Shown one piece after another: positions 18,169 through 26,671 of a DNA stretch of 64,000 nt. The DNA is from Pseudoduganella dura (GTDB lineage: Bacteria > Pseudomonadota > Gammaproteobacteria > Burkholderiales > Burkholderiaceae_D): contig NZ_WNWM01000002.1 in the NCBI RefSeq assembly GCF_009727155.1, positions 4,960,001-5,024,000 on the forward strand, read 5' to 3'. Under the pieces are notes generated by a model. The model was not told the DNA's origin and searched no databases. It saw nothing but the letters and a program-made list of their open reading frames with translations. A program made the position numbers and the translations under genes. The first letter of the stretch is position 1; each line of letters opens with the position of its first letter.

Positions 18169-18240
18169 TATTCAGCCGGTCAGACACCCGTCTATTCAGC
18201 CGGTGTCTGACACCATTCGGAAAAACCGGTGTCAGACACC
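18169..18240. repeat. GGTGTCWGACACC palindromes between iscS and iscU
   Basis: The gap between iscS and iscU holds CCGGTGTCTGACACC (18200-18214) and CCGGTGTCAGACACC (18226-18240), which are near-palindromes differing in the central base, plus a partial CCGGTCAGACACCC (18177-18190). A direct repeat TATTCAGCCGGT occurs at 18169-18180 and 18193-18204. These resemble the REP-type GGGGTCWGACCCC repeats around the RAYT gene at 61834 and could form stable hairpins in the isc message. Confidence 0.8.
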
Positions 18241-18265
18241 AGGTATGTAAACAAGGAGCATCAAA

Positions 18266-18649
18266 ATGGCTTACTCGGAACAAGTACTCGATCACTACGA
18301 AAACCCGCGCAACGTGGGCGCCTTTGAAAAAGGCGATGACAGCGTCGGCACCGGCATGGTCGGCGCGCCGGCCTGCGGCGACGTGATGAAGCTGCAGATC
18401 AAGGTCGGCGCCGATGGCCTGATCGAAGACGCGAAATTCAAGACCTACGGCTGCGGCTCGGCGATCGCATCGAGCTCGCTGGTGACCGAATGGGTCAAGG
18501 GCAAGACGCTGGACGAAGCACTGGCCATCAAGAACACGCAGATCGCCGAAGAACTGGCGCTGCCGCCGGTGAAGATCCACTGCTCGATCCTGGCGGAAGA
18601 TGCCATCAAGGCAGCCGTCAGCGATTACAAGGCAAAGCATTCTGCATAA
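18266..18649 (+). CDS. iscU: Iron-sulfur cluster scaffold IscU
   Basis: This 127-residue scaffold protein has the three conserved cluster Cys in the expected contexts, GAPACGDVMKL, TYGCGSAIASSSL and VKIHCSILAEDAIK, with the partner-binding segment LPPVKIHC recognised by HscA. It receives sulfur from IscS and builds a [2Fe-2S] cluster. An AAGGAG site precedes the ATG at 18266. The preceding repeat may affect its expression relative to iscS. It matches standard IscU length. Confidence 0.96.
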   Translation: MAYSEQVLDHYENPRNVGAFEKGDDSVGTGMVGAPACGDVMKLQIKVGADGLIEDAKFKTYGCGSAIASSSLVTEWVKGKTLDEALAIKNTQIAEELALPPVKIHCSILAEDAIKAAVSDYKAKHSA

Positions 18650-18656
18650 GTATGAC

Positions 18657-18679
18657 GGAGCCCGCTTCAAGCGGGCTCC
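18657..18679 (+). other. Hairpin between iscU and iscA
   Basis: GGAGCCCGC and GCGGGCTCC form a perfect 9-base-pair stem around a TTCAA loop, seven bases after the iscU stop. No T-run follows, so it is more likely an mRNA-stability or processing element than a terminator. It may separate iscRSU from the downstream genes in transcript abundance. Confidence 0.6.
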
Positions 18680-18697
18680 ACTGAAGGAGGAATTCGC

Positions 18698-19021
18698 ATG
18701 GCAGTCACCCTGACCGAAAAAGCAGCAAAGCATATTTCCCGCTACATCGAACGGCGCGGCAAGGGCCTCGGCCTGCGCTTCGGCGTGCGCACGACGGGCT
18801 GCTCGGGGCTGGCCTACAAGCTGGAATACGTCGACGAAGTGGCTTCGGAAGACGCGGTGTTCGAATCGCACGGCGTGAAAGTGTTCGTCGACCCGAAGAG
18901 CATGCCGTACATCGATGGCACCGAGCTCGACTTCGCGCGCGAAGGCCTCAACGAGGGCTTCAAGTTCAACAACCCGAACGAAAAAGACGCCTGCGGTTGC
19001 GGCGAAAGTTTCCGTGTCTGA
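18698..19021 (+). CDS. iscA: Iron-sulfur cluster assembly protein IscA
   Basis: This 107-residue A-type carrier has the three ligand Cys of the family: the first in [13 protein letters not shown] and the C-terminal pair in DACGCGESF. It accepts clusters or iron and delivers clusters to apo-proteins in the cytoplasm. A strong AAGGAGGAATT precedes the ATG. Its length is standard. It follows the iscU-iscA hairpin and is 24 bases before hscB. Confidence 0.95.
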   Translation: MAVTLTEKAAKHISRYIERRGKGLGLRFGVRTTGCSGLAYKLEYVDEVASEDAVFESHGVKVFVDPKSMPYIDGTELDFAREGLNEGFKFNNPNEKDACGCGESFRV

Positions 19022-19045
19022 CGCCTCTCGACATTACCTTCGACC

Positions 19046-19561
19046 GTGCAGAATCACTTCGAGTTATTCCACCTGCCGCAGCAGTTCGCCATCGATACCG
19101 GCACCCTGGACAGCGCGTTCCGCGAAGTCCAGGGCCGGGTGCATCCCGATAAGTTCGTGAACGCCACCGACGCCGAAAAGCGCGTGGCGATGCAATGGGC
19201 CACCCGTGCCAACGAGGCATACCAGACGCTGAAGAACCCGCAGCGGCGCGCGCAATACTTGTGCGAGCTGAACGGTGTCGATTTGCAGACCGAATCGAAC
19301 ACGGCGATGCCGATGGCCTTCCTGATGCAGCAGATGGAATGGCGCGAGGAACTGGCCGAGGCGCGTGCCGGCCGCGACGCGGCGCTGCTCGACCGGCTCG
19401 ATGGCCAGCTGCGCACCACCCGCAAGGGCCAGCTGAAGGACATCGAGGCGCACCTGGACGCCGGCGATTACCACGCCGCGGCGCAGGGTGTGCGCGCACT
19501 GATGTTCCTGGAAAAATTCGGCGAGGAAGTCCGCTACGCCTTCGACGCGCTGGACGCATAG
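19046..19561 (+). CDS. hscB: Co-chaperone HscB
   Basis: This 171-residue J-domain protein begins [14 protein letters not shown] and contains the HPDKF motif at about residues 32-36, then a C-terminal helical bundle ([15 protein letters not shown]) that binds IscU. It stimulates the HscA ATPase and recruits IscU. The start is GTG and lacks an obvious ribosome-binding site, but it coincides with the conserved family N terminus. The gene ends 92 bases before hscA. Confidence 0.92.
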   Translation: MQNHFELFHLPQQFAIDTGTLDSAFREVQGRVHPDKFVNATDAEKRVAMQWATRANEAYQTLKNPQRRAQYLCELNGVDLQTESNTAMPMAFLMQQMEWREELAEARAGRDAALLDRLDGQLRTTRKGQLKDIEAHLDAGDYHAAAQGVRALMFLEKFGEEVRYAFDALDA

Positions 19562-19653
19562 TCCGGCCCTCCGTCCGGCGCCCGGTCTTCCGCTCAGTTT
19601 TCGCTCAGCCGCCAGTCCGCCGCGCCGTCCGTCACAACAAGAACAGGTTTCAC

Positions 19654-21573
19654 ATGGCTCTCCTGCAAATTTCCGAACCCGGCATGTCCACGGCCCCCCA
19701 CCAGCACCGCCTGGCGGTCGGCATCGACCTGGGCACGACCAACTCGCTGGTCGCCACCGTGCGCTCGTCCATTCCCGAAGTTCTGAACGACGAGGACGGC
19801 CGGCCGCTGCTGCCGTCCGTCGTGCGCTACCTGCCGAACGGCCATGCCAGCATCGGCTACAAGGCCCTGGCGGCACAGACCACCGATCCGAAGAACACGG
19901 TCGTCTCCGTCAAGCGGTTCATGGGCCGCGGCCTGAAGGACATCGCGTACGCGGAAAACCTGCCATACGATTTCGTCGAAGGTGACCGTGCAGACGGTCA
20001 CGGCATGGTTCGTTTAAGGACCGTCGCAGGCGTGAAGAGCCCGGTCGAAACGTCGGCCCAGATCCTGGCCACGCTGCGCCAGCGCGCCGAGGATGCGCTG
20101 GGCGACGACCTGGTGGGCGCCGTGATCACCGTACCGGCCTATTTCGACGATGCGCAGCGCCAGGCCACGAAGGATGCGGCCCAGCTGGCCGGCCTGAACG
20201 TTCTGCGCCTGCTGTCCGAACCGACCGCCGCGGCGATCGCGTATGGCCTCGACAACGGCTCCGAAGGCCTGTTCGCCGTTTATGACCTGGGCGGGGGCAC
20301 GTTCGACATCTCGATCCTGAAACTGTCGAAGGGCGTGTTCGAAGTGCTGTCCACCGGCGGCGATTCGGCGCTGGGCGGCGACGACTTCGACCACCGCCTG
20401 TTCTGCTGGATCCACGAGCAGGAAAAGCTGGCGCCGCTGAACGACAACGATACCGCCGTGCTGATGGTGAAGGCGCGCGAGGCGAAGGAGCTGCTGTCGA
20501 GCAAGGCCGAAGTGCTGGTCGACGCCAGCCTGTCGTCCGGCGAGAACGTCCACCTGGCCATCACGGCCGAAACGTTCAACGAGATCACGAAGCACCTGGT
20601 CGCCAAGACCATCAACGCCGTCAGGAAGGCGTTGCGCGACGCGAACATCGATGCCGACGATATCGACGGCGTGGTGATGGTCGGCGGCGCCACGCGCATG
20701 CCGCACGTGCAGCGCGCCGTGGGCGAGTTCTTCCACACGATCCCGCATGCCAACATCGACCCGGACAAGGTGGTGGCGCTGGGCGCCGCCATCCAGGCCA
20801 ACCTGCTGGCCGGCAATCGCGCCGCCGGCGACGACTGGCTGCTGCTGGATGTGATCCCGCTGTCGCTGGGCATCGAGACGATGGGCGGCCTGGTCGAGAA
20901 GATCATCCCGCGCAATTCGACGATCCCTTGCGCCCGCGCCCAGGAATTCACGACGTTCAAGGATGGCCAGACCGCGCTGGCGGTGCACGTGCTGCAGGGC
21001 GAGCGCGAGCTGGTGTCCGATTGCCGTTCGCTGGCGCGCTTCGAGCTGCGCGGCATTCCGCCGATGGCGGCCGGGGCCGCGCGCATCCGCATCACGTACC
21101 AGGTCGATGCCGACGGGCTGCTTTCCGTCTCGGCGCGCGAACTGCGTTCGAACGTCGAGGCATCGATCACCGTCAAGCCTTCCTACGGCCTGGGCGACGA
21201 CGATGTCGCGCGCATGCTGCAGGATTCGTACACGTCCGCCGAGAGCGACATGAAGGCCCGCGCGCTGCGCGAGGAGCAGGTCGAGGCCGAGCGCATCCTG
21301 CTGGCCACGCAATCGGCGCTCGACGAGGATGCCGGCCTGCTGTCCGATGAAGAGCGGGCCGAAGTGGATGCGCTGATGCAGAGAACGCGCGACGTGCTGG
21401 CCGCTTCACAGGCCCCTTCACAGGCCCCTGCGCAGGCCGATACGGTCGATCACCTGGCCGTCAAGGCCGCCGTCGAGGAACTGGCGCGCGGCACCGAGGA
21501 ATTCGCCTCGCGCCGGATGGACCGCAGCGTGCGCAGCGCGCTGGCCGGCCGGTCGCTGGATGAAGTCGCATAA
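19654..21573 (+). CDS. hscA: Fe-S assembly chaperone HscA (Hsp70)
   Basis: This 639-residue Hsp70 has the ATPase motifs [43 protein letters not shown] and [14 protein letters not shown], and a complete substrate-binding domain ([18 protein letters not shown]). It binds the LPPVK region of IscU to help cluster transfer. I chose the ATG at 19654; the open frame upstream has no HscA similarity. A short tandem repeat of Ser-Gln-Ala-Pro (residues near 587-597) lies in the C-terminal lid. It is distinct from the two Hsp70 genes at 4-9 kb. Confidence 0.94.
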   Translation: MALLQISEPGMSTAPHQHRLAVGIDLGTTNSLVATVRSSIPEVLNDEDGRPLLPSVVRYLPNGHASIGYKALAAQTTDPKNTVVSVKRFMGRGLKDIAYAENLPYDFVEGDRADGHGMVRLRTVAGVKSPVETSAQILATLRQRAEDALGDDLVGAVITVPAYFDDAQRQATKDAAQLAGLNVLRLLSEPTAAAIAYGLDNGSEGLFAVYDLGGGTFDISILKLSKGVFEVLSTGGDSALGGDDFDHRLFCWIHEQEKLAPLNDNDTAVLMVKAREAKELLSSKAEVLVDASLSSGENVHLAITAETFNEITKHLVAKTINAVRKALRDANIDADDIDGVVMVGGATRMPHVQRAVGEFFHTIPHANIDPDKVVALGAAIQANLLAGNRAAGDDWLLLDVIPLSLGIETMGGLVEKIIPRNSTIPCARAQEFTTFKDGQTALAVHVLQGERELVSDCRSLARFELRGIPPMAAGAARIRITYQVDADGLLSVSARELRSNVEASITVKPSYGLGDDDVARMLQDSYTSAESDMKARALREEQVEAERILLATQSALDEDAGLLSDEERAEVDALMQRTRDVLAASQAPSQAPAQADTVDHLAVKAAVEELARGTEEFASRRMDRSVRSALAGRSLDEVA

Positions 21574-21597
21574 CCAACAAAACTACAGAGGTAGCAA

Positions 21598-21939
21598 GTG
21601 CCACAAATCGTCATCCTGCCCCACGCCAAGCTGTGCCCCGAGGGCGCCGTCATCGAGACCGAAGCGGGCAAGTCCGTCTGCGATGTCCTGCTGGAGAACG
21701 ACATCCATATCGAGCACGCGTGCGAAAAATCGTGCGCCTGCACCACCTGCCACGTGATCGTGCGCGAAGGTTTCGACTCGCTGAACGAAGCCACCGAGAC
21801 GGAAGAAGACCTGCTCGACAAGGCCTGGGGCCTGGAGGCGCAGTCGCGCCTGTCGTGCCAGTCGATCGTGGCGGACGAGGACCTCGTCATCGAGATCCCG
21901 AAGTACACCATCAATCATGCCAGCGAAGGTTCCCACTGA
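21598..21939 (+). CDS. fdx: ISC-system [2Fe-2S] ferredoxin Fdx
   Basis: This 113-residue adrenodoxin-type ferredoxin binds one [2Fe-2S] cluster through C-x5-C-x2-C (HACEKSCACTTCHV) and a distal Cys (RLSCQSIV). It supplies electrons for cluster assembly on IscU. The start is GTG, with AGAGG about six bases upstream, giving MPQIVILPHAKLCP. It follows hscA by 24 bases and is one base before iscX. Confidence 0.95.
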   Translation: MPQIVILPHAKLCPEGAVIETEAGKSVCDVLLENDIHIEHACEKSCACTTCHVIVREGFDSLNEATETEEDLLDKAWGLEAQSRLSCQSIVADEDLVIEIPKYTINHASEGSH

Positions 21940-21940
21940 A

Positions 21941-22135
21941 ATGAAATGGACGGACATCACGGCGATCGCGGAAGCGCTGTATGACAAATATCCGCAGCAG
22001 GACCCCACGCAGATCCGGTTCATCGACCTGCACAACTGTGTGGTGACGCTGGAAGGTTTCGACGACGACCACAGGCGCGGCGGCGAAAAGATCCTGGAAG
22101 CGATCCAGCAGGCGTGGATCGATGAAGCACAGTAA
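21941..22135 (+). CDS. iscX: Fe-S assembly protein IscX
   Basis: This 64-residue acidic protein has the IscX pattern MKWTDITAIAEALYDKYP, RFIDLHNCV, and EGFDDDHRRGGEKILEAIQQAWIDEA. IscX binds IscS and iron and modulates desulfurase activity. The ATG at 21941 matches the E. coli start; a farther upstream ATG would overlap fdx. It ends 14 bases inside the next gene, linking the methyltransferase to this operon. Confidence 0.92.
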   Translation: MKWTDITAIAEALYDKYPQQDPTQIRFIDLHNCVVTLEGFDDDHRRGGEKILEAIQQAWIDEAQ

Positions 22136-23015
22136 GGGCCAGTCGAAGCCGGCCGCCGCGCCGTTGCCGCGGACCGTGACGGACATCCCGGAAATCAAGC
22201 CGGGCCAGTCGGTCGCGCTGCTGCAGGAATTGCACATCCTCACGCGCGATGGCAAGCTGAACCAGGACAGCCGGCGCAAGCTCAAGCAGGTGTACCACCT
22301 GTACCAGTTCATCGAGCCGCTGCTCAATGACGTGGTGGCCGACAAGGGCAGCGTGTCGCTGGTCGACCACGGCGCCGGCAAGTCGTACCTCGGCTTCATC
22401 CTCTACGACCTGTTCTTCAAGCCACTGGCGGATGCGTCCCATATCTACGGCATCGAAACGCGCGACGAGCTGGTGCAGCGCTCGCGCGAGCTGGCCGCGA
22501 AGTTCGAATTCCCGGGAATGTCGTTCCTGCCGCTGTCGGTGGCGGAATCGACCACGTCGTCGGAATTGCCGGCATCGATCGACATCGTCACCGCGCTGCA
22601 CGCCTGCAATACCGCGACCGACGACGCGATCGACTTCGCGCTGAAAAAGCATGCGAAGCACATCGTGCTGGTGCCGTGCTGCCAGGCGGAAGTGGCATCG
22701 GTGCTGCGCAAGAATAAAGGCCAGTCGCTCGGCAAGAGCGCGCTGACGGAAATCTGGCGCCACCCGATCCACACCCGCGAGTTCGGCAGCCAGGTCACCA
22801 ACGTGCTGCGCTGCCTGCAGCTGGAAGCGCATGGCTACCAGGTCAGCGTGACGGAGCTGGTGGGCTGGGAACACTCGATGAAGAACGAGCTGATCGTGGC
22901 CACCTACAAGGACCTGCCGCGCAAGCGCCCGGCCGACCGGCTGAAGGAAGTGCTCGATACCGTCGGGCTGCAGGAAATGAACCACCGTTTTTATACCGAA
23001 GCTGCCCATGACTGA
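22122..23015 (+). CDS. SAM-dependent methyltransferase, ISC-operon-linked
   Basis: This 297-residue protein has a class I methyltransferase fold: glycine-rich SAM-binding motif as LVDHGAGKSYLGFIL (near residue 80-95), an acidic end of strand 2 as IYGIETRDEL, and TALHACNTATDDAI, with a CC pair (VPCCQAEVA). This pattern matches a family I recall as Methyltransf_32. The target is unknown. The overlap with iscX (14 bases) and with the pseudouridine synthase (8 bases) suggests co-expression with the Fe-S genes. It may modify RNA, given its partner, but that is inference. Confidence 0.75.
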   Translation: MKHSKGQSKPAAAPLPRTVTDIPEIKPGQSVALLQELHILTRDGKLNQDSRRKLKQVYHLYQFIEPLLNDVVADKGSVSLVDHGAGKSYLGFILYDLFFKPLADASHIYGIETRDELVQRSRELAAKFEFPGMSFLPLSVAESTTSSELPASIDIVTALHACNTATDDAIDFALKKHAKHIVLVPCCQAEVASVLRKNKGQSLGKSALTEIWRHPIHTREFGSQVTNVLRCLQLEAHGYQVSVTELVGWEHSMKNELIVATYKDLPRKRPADRLKEVLDTVGLQEMNHRFYTEAAHD

Positions 23016-23691
23016 CGATACGATCCGCCTCTCCAAGCGGCTGGCCGACCAGCTGCCGTGCTCGCGCCGCGAGGCCGAGCTGTACATCGAGGGCGGCTAC
23101 GTGCTGGTCGACGGCATCGTGGTGGAAGAGCCGGGCGCGCGCGTGGCGCCGGCGCAAACCGTCGAGCTGGCGCCGGATGCCACGCTGCTGGAAATCGTGC
23201 CGGTCACGATCCTGCTGAACAAGCCGGCCGGCGCCGACGCGCTGCGCTGCCTGTCGGAAGAAACGCTGCATCGCGGCGGGCACAATGCGAACGAGCGTTT
23301 CCTGAAGCGGCACCTGCACAACCTGACGCCGGCGCTGCCGCTCGATCCGTCGGCCAGCGGCCTGTTCGTGTTCACGCAGGACTACCGCGTCATCCGCAAG
23401 CTGGTCGACGAGCCCGGCTCGGTCGAGCAGGAGCTGATCGTCGAGGTCGACGGCACCATCGCCGACAACGGCCTGGCGCAGTTGAACGGGGGTGCCACCA
23501 AGGTCAGCTGGCAGAACGAACGCCGGCTGCGCTTCGCCGTCAAGGGGCCGAAGCCGACGCAGATCGACAAGATGTGCGGCGCGGTCGGGCTCACGCCCAC
23601 CTCCATCAAGCGGCTGCGGATCGGGCGGATGTCGATGGGCAGCCTGCCTGCCGGGCAGTGGCGCTACCTGCTGGGCTACGAACGGTTCTGA
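23008..23691 (+). CDS. RNA pseudouridine synthase (S4-domain, RsuA/RluF-like)
   Basis: This 227-residue enzyme has an N-terminal S4-type RNA-binding domain (IRLSKRLADQLPCSRREAELYIEGGYVLVDG) and a pseudouridine synthase core. The catalytic Asp lies in LDPSASGLFVFTQD, matching the family GRLDxxTSGLLLLT motif, and the C-terminal segment KPTQIDKMCGAVGLTPTSIKRL is also of this family. It isomerises uridine in rRNA or tRNA; the site is not predictable. It is the last gene of the run that begins with iscR, overlapping the methyltransferase by eight bases. Confidence 0.85.
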   Translation: MTDDTIRLSKRLADQLPCSRREAELYIEGGYVLVDGIVVEEPGARVAPAQTVELAPDATLLEIVPVTILLNKPAGADALRCLSEETLHRGGHNANERFLKRHLHNLTPALPLDPSASGLFVFTQDYRVIRKLVDEPGSVEQELIVEVDGTIADNGLAQLNGGATKVSWQNERRLRFAVKGPKPTQIDKMCGAVGLTPTSIKRLRIGRMSMGSLPAGQWRYLLGYERF

Positions 23692-23782
23692 CATACAGGG
23701 GAAATGGGGGGGGCTGCCGCGCTCGCCCATGCACAGGTTCGCGTTTGCTTGCCGAACCGCCGGCGTGGGCAACTCGCACTCC

Positions 23783-24781
23783 CTACGATGAACCGCGGCT
23801 CGACTGCGGCAAGCCTGTGGAAGCGGCCGGCGGTGCCGGCGCGACGGACTTCTCTGCCGTATCGCTGCGCTCGACAGTCCACGTATGCAGCGGCACATGC
23901 CCCGGCCGCTGCCAGTCCGGCGGCATCCACAGGTGCTTCAGCCGCTGCATCAGCGGACCCGGCGCAGCGACGTCGCGCAGCATGTCGACGAATTCGTGCA
24001 GGTTGAGAACCAGGAAGTCATGGGAACGGATCTGCCGCGGGATGCCGTAATCGACTTTTTTCCTCTCCGGGCAGTAAGTGCCGAACATGCGGTCGAAGAT
24101 CATCAGCACACCGCCATAGTTCTTGTCGATGTATTGCGGGTTGCGGCCGTGGTGGACACGGTGGTTGGATGGCGTGTCGAACACCGCCTCGTACCATGCA
24201 GGCAGCTTGCCGATGGCATCGGTGTGGACGAAATACTGGTACACCAGGTCCACCGCCAGCATGAACATGACAACCGCCGGCGGCACGCCCAATGCAACAG
24301 GCGGCAGGTAGAAGATGAAGGTGCCGACGAAAACGTTGAGCACGCTCTGGCGCGCGGCAGTGGTGAAATTCATCGTCTCGCCGCTGTGGTGGGGCACGTG
24401 GGCGGCCCACCACCACCGAACGCGATGCGAGCTGCGGTGGAACCAGTAATAGCAGAATTCCACCATGATGAAAATCGGCAGCACCGTCCAGCCGTTGACG
24501 GGAATGTCGAACAGGCGGTGCTGGTAGACCCAGGAAAATATTGCGCCGGTAACGAGCAGCCAGGCCAGGGCTTCGGCAATCTGGTAAGCGCTGCCAAGGG
24601 CGACGTTGGCGATAATTTCCTTCCACTGGAAACTGGCCTGGTGGCCACGCCGTCTTGCGCCCGCGAGTTCCACCACGAAGGCAAGCAGGAACAGCGGCGT
24701 CGCCCCGATCAGCAGTACCTGCTTCCAGTCCACATTGCTACCCAACAGCCCGACCAGCCACGTGCAAGCCGCATCGATCAT
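23783..24781 (-). CDS. Sterol desaturase / fatty acid hydroxylase family membrane protein
   Basis: This 332-residue integral membrane protein has the three di-iron His motifs of the fatty acid hydroxylase superfamily: HRSSH, HVPHH and HRVHH, with the last context (NHRVHHGRNPQYIDKNYGGVLMIFD) typical of the bacterial sterol desaturase-like branch. Several membrane segments precede and separate the motifs. The ATG at 24781 is preceded by GGGAG six bases away; an in-frame ATG farther upstream is less likely. The substrate is unknown, and the C-terminal 40 residues are low-complexity. It converges on the ISC-linked genes and stands alone. Confidence 0.85.
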   Translation of the reverse strand: MIDAACTWLVGLLGSNVDWKQVLLIGATPLFLLAFVVELAGARRRGHQASFQWKEIIANVALGSAYQIAEALAWLLVTGAIFSWVYQHRLFDIPVNGWTVLPIFIMVEFCYYWFHRSSHRVRWWWAAHVPHHSGETMNFTTAARQSVLNVFVGTFIFYLPPVALGVPPAVVMFMLAVDLVYQYFVHTDAIGKLPAWYEAVFDTPSNHRVHHGRNPQYIDKNYGGVLMIFDRMFGTYCPERKKVDYGIPRQIRSHDFLVLNLHEFVDMLRDVAAPGPLMQRLKHLWMPPDWQRPGHVPLHTWTVERSDTAEKSVAPAPPAASTGLPQSSRGSS

Positions 24782-24923
24782 CGTTCGCTCCCGTCTCCGG
24801 CGCGCCTGCTGTCGCGGCGCCACCAATTTTTATGGATGATGCCCTTCCTGGATGATACTCCTGTGCAAACCAGGCGCAACCGATGGCAGGCTTTGGATTT
24901 CAGAAATATTTCCCGGAAAATGG

Positions 24924-24968
24924 GAGCCTGTCACCGGTTTTGTAAAATCGGAGCCTGTCACCGGTTTT
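24924..24968. repeat. Tandem GAGCCTGTCACCGGTTTT repeat
   Basis: The 18-base unit GAGCCTGTCACCGGTTTT occurs twice, at 24924-24941 and 24951-24968, one base short of the end of the HNH gene. The stretch just upstream (GAAATATTTCCCGGAAAATGGG, about 24903-24924) resembles the flank of the REP-type palindrome next to the RAYT gene (62604-62633), so this looks like a degenerate member of the same repeat family. Confidence 0.7.
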
Positions 24969-24969
24969 T

Positions 24970-25281
24970 TTACTTCCGCTTCTTGCTGTTCGCCGTCGCC
25001 GTGGTCGTATAGAACTCCGGCGCCTTGCGCGCCACCCACTCGATGAACGTGCGGATGTCCTCGTTTTCCCGCAGTTTGTCCCACGTGTGATAGGTGCGGA
25101 ACAATTCCTTCTCGGTAAACACCGAGTGGATCTTGCGGTGGCAGATCTTGTGGATGGGAAACTGGGCGCGGCCCTTGAATGTTTTCGGGACGAGGTGGTG
25201 CCGGTCGATATTGGCCGTGCCGAGCGGACGGCCGCACAACGGGCACAGCGGTTCGGTGGAGGAGTCGTCGTCCGGGATCAT
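24970..25281 (-). CDS. Small HNH-motif protein
   Basis: This 103-residue protein has a Cys pair (CPLCGRPL, residues about 13-20), a central DRHHLVPKTFKG and an IHKICHRKIHSVFTEKEL segment, which together form an HNH-type zinc/nuclease finger. The family includes nucleases, but this small protein has nothing beyond the motif and a C-terminal helical tail (ENEDIRTFIEWVARK). No phage or restriction genes are adjacent. It may be a stand-alone HNH protein acting in DNA or RNA processing. The ATG at 25281 is the natural start; the neighbouring RDD gene ends 37 bases upstream of it. Confidence 0.75.
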   Translation of the reverse strand: MIPDDDSSTEPLCPLCGRPLGTANIDRHHLVPKTFKGRAQFPIHKICHRKIHSVFTEKELFRTYHTWDKLRENEDIRTFIEWVARKAPEFYTTTATANSKKRK

Positions 25282-25318
25282 GCCAAGCAGGTGAGGGCGG
25301 CCACGGCCGCGCGCAAGG

Positions 25319-25858
25319 TCAGGCCGCCTGCGGGGCGGACGTCTTTTTCGGCGGCTTCGGCAACTGCACCAGCCGCGTGCCGGCCAGGCGGTCGTGCAGG
25401 AACTGGCGGTCGCGGTCGAGGAAGGCCGTCAGCGACCAGGCGGCGATGCCGATGGCGATCGCACCCAGCGCATGCCAGTGTTCCAGGCCGAAGATGGCGC
25501 TGATAACGAGGGCCGGCAATACCCACATCCACGCCAGCAGGTAACGCAGCGCGGCACGTTTCGGCGGCACCGGTTCGCCGCCGCGCAGCGTCACGCGCAG
25601 CCGCCACGTCTGCATCGCCAGCGTCTGGCCGGTGCGGCTCCACTGATGGATGAAGTAGGCGCCCAGCACGAGGAACGCCAGCGCCTGGCGGCCATGCTCG
25701 ACCGTTGCGGCATGGCTGGCGTTGACGACGAACTCGAAGACCAGGAACGGCAGGAACAACGCGGCCAATGCGAGCAGCAGCTCGTACACCATCGAGATCA
25801 GGCGGCGCCTGATCGATGGTACGGAAGTGGCCGTTGCCGTGCTATTTCCCTGCTGCAT
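25319..25858 (-). CDS. RDD-family membrane protein
   Basis: This 179-residue protein has the RDD domain pattern: a first helix starting RRRLISMVYELLLALAALFLP, a second hydrophobic segment (LAFLVLGAYFIHQW), then QTWRLRVTLRGG and a further hydrophobic pair (LLAWMWVLPALVISAIFG and GAIAIGIAAWSLTAFL) with LHDRLAGTRLV. RDD proteins are poorly defined inner-membrane proteins, some of which act as Na+/H+ exchangers. Its start overlaps the DUF3106 gene by 17 bases, so it is the last of four linked genes under the sigma factor. Confidence 0.88.
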   Translation of the reverse strand: MQQGNSTATATSVPSIRRRLISMVYELLLALAALFLPFLVFEFVVNASHAATVEHGRQALAFLVLGAYFIHQWSRTGQTLAMQTWRLRVTLRGGEPVPPKRAALRYLLAWMWVLPALVISAIFGLEHWHALGAIAIGIAAWSLTAFLDRDRQFLHDRLAGTRLVQLPKPPKKTSAPQAA

Positions 25859-26669
25859 TGGGCGAAGGAGCGGCAGGGACGGGCACGGCGGCCGGTGCGG
25901 TTGCCGACGCGGGTGCCGGCGGCGATGCGGGAGCCGCCGGCGATGCTGCCGGCTGGCTTTGCTGCATCATCACGGCCGGCGTGGCGGCACCTTCGAGCGG
26001 ATACACCATTTCCGGCGCCGGCTGCGGCGCGGGTGACGGCACGGGTGCCGGCGCCGCCGCGGGTACCGGGGGGGTTATGGCCGCGGCAGGGGGATTGAAC
26101 GGCGGCACATGCGGCTTGACCGGCTGCGGCGACTTCGCCAGGCTCTGGGCCGGCGTCGGCGGCTTGGCCACCTGCTGTTTCTTCGACGCGCCGGCGCCTG
26201 CCAGCCGGCGTTTTTCCTCGGGCGTGAGCTGCTGGTATTCTTCCCACTGGGCCGCCTTCTTGCCGCCGACCGCACGCTGGGCACGCGCATAGCTCTCGCG
26301 CACGGCCTTGCGTTCCTCGGGGGACATTTCGGTCCAGGCGCGCATGCGTTCGAGCATGCGCTTCTTCTCGGCGGGCTTCATCGACGCGTAGCGGCCGGCG
26401 ATCTCGAGCCATTTCTGCTTGCGCACCGGGCCCAGGTCGTCCCAGCCTGCCTTGAGCGGAGACAGCGCTTCCTGCTGCGCGGGCGTGAGGTCGGCCCAGC
26501 GCAGTTCGGCCACGGAAGGCGACAGCAGCGCGGAGGCGGAAGACGCGGCGGTGGCGGGCACCGCATCCCGGCGCACGACGTGCGACACGGCGAAGCCGGC
26601 AGCGATTGCGACGATCAGCGCGGCAGCACCGCCCCACAGCCACGCCCGACCACCGCTAAGTCTCGCCAT
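25842..26669 (-). CDS. DUF3106-family protein
   Basis: This 275-residue protein has an N-terminal membrane anchor (WLWGGAAALIVAIAAGFAV) and a helical region with the repeated pattern LTPAQQEALSPLKAGW, MKPAEKKRMLERMRAW, MSPEERKAVRESYARA and LTPEEKRRL, which is DUF3106. The C-terminal 110 residues are Pro/Ala-rich. The ATG at 26669 follows the stop of the upstream gene almost immediately. This looks like a periplasmic, spheroplast-protein-Y-like repeat protein. Its neighbours are a sigma factor and DUF3619, suggesting an envelope-stress operon; function is unknown. Confidence 0.8.
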   Translation of the reverse strand: MARLSGGRAWLWGGAAALIVAIAAGFAVSHVVRRDAVPATAASSASALLSPSVAELRWADLTPAQQEALSPLKAGWDDLGPVRKQKWLEIAGRYASMKPAEKKRMLERMRAWTEMSPEERKAVRESYARAQRAVGGKKAAQWEEYQQLTPEEKRRLAGAGASKKQQVAKPPTPAQSLAKSPQPVKPHVPPFNPPAAAITPPVPAAAPAPVPSPAPQPAPEMVYPLEGAATPAVMMQQSQPAASPAAPASPPAPASATAPAAVPVPAAPSPNAAGK

Positions 26670-26671
26670 AC

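Noticed and set aside
18181..18240. Possible CRISPR-like repeat array
   Set aside because: Only two or three palindromic units with irregular spacing and no spacers of uniform length; better explained as REP-type elements.
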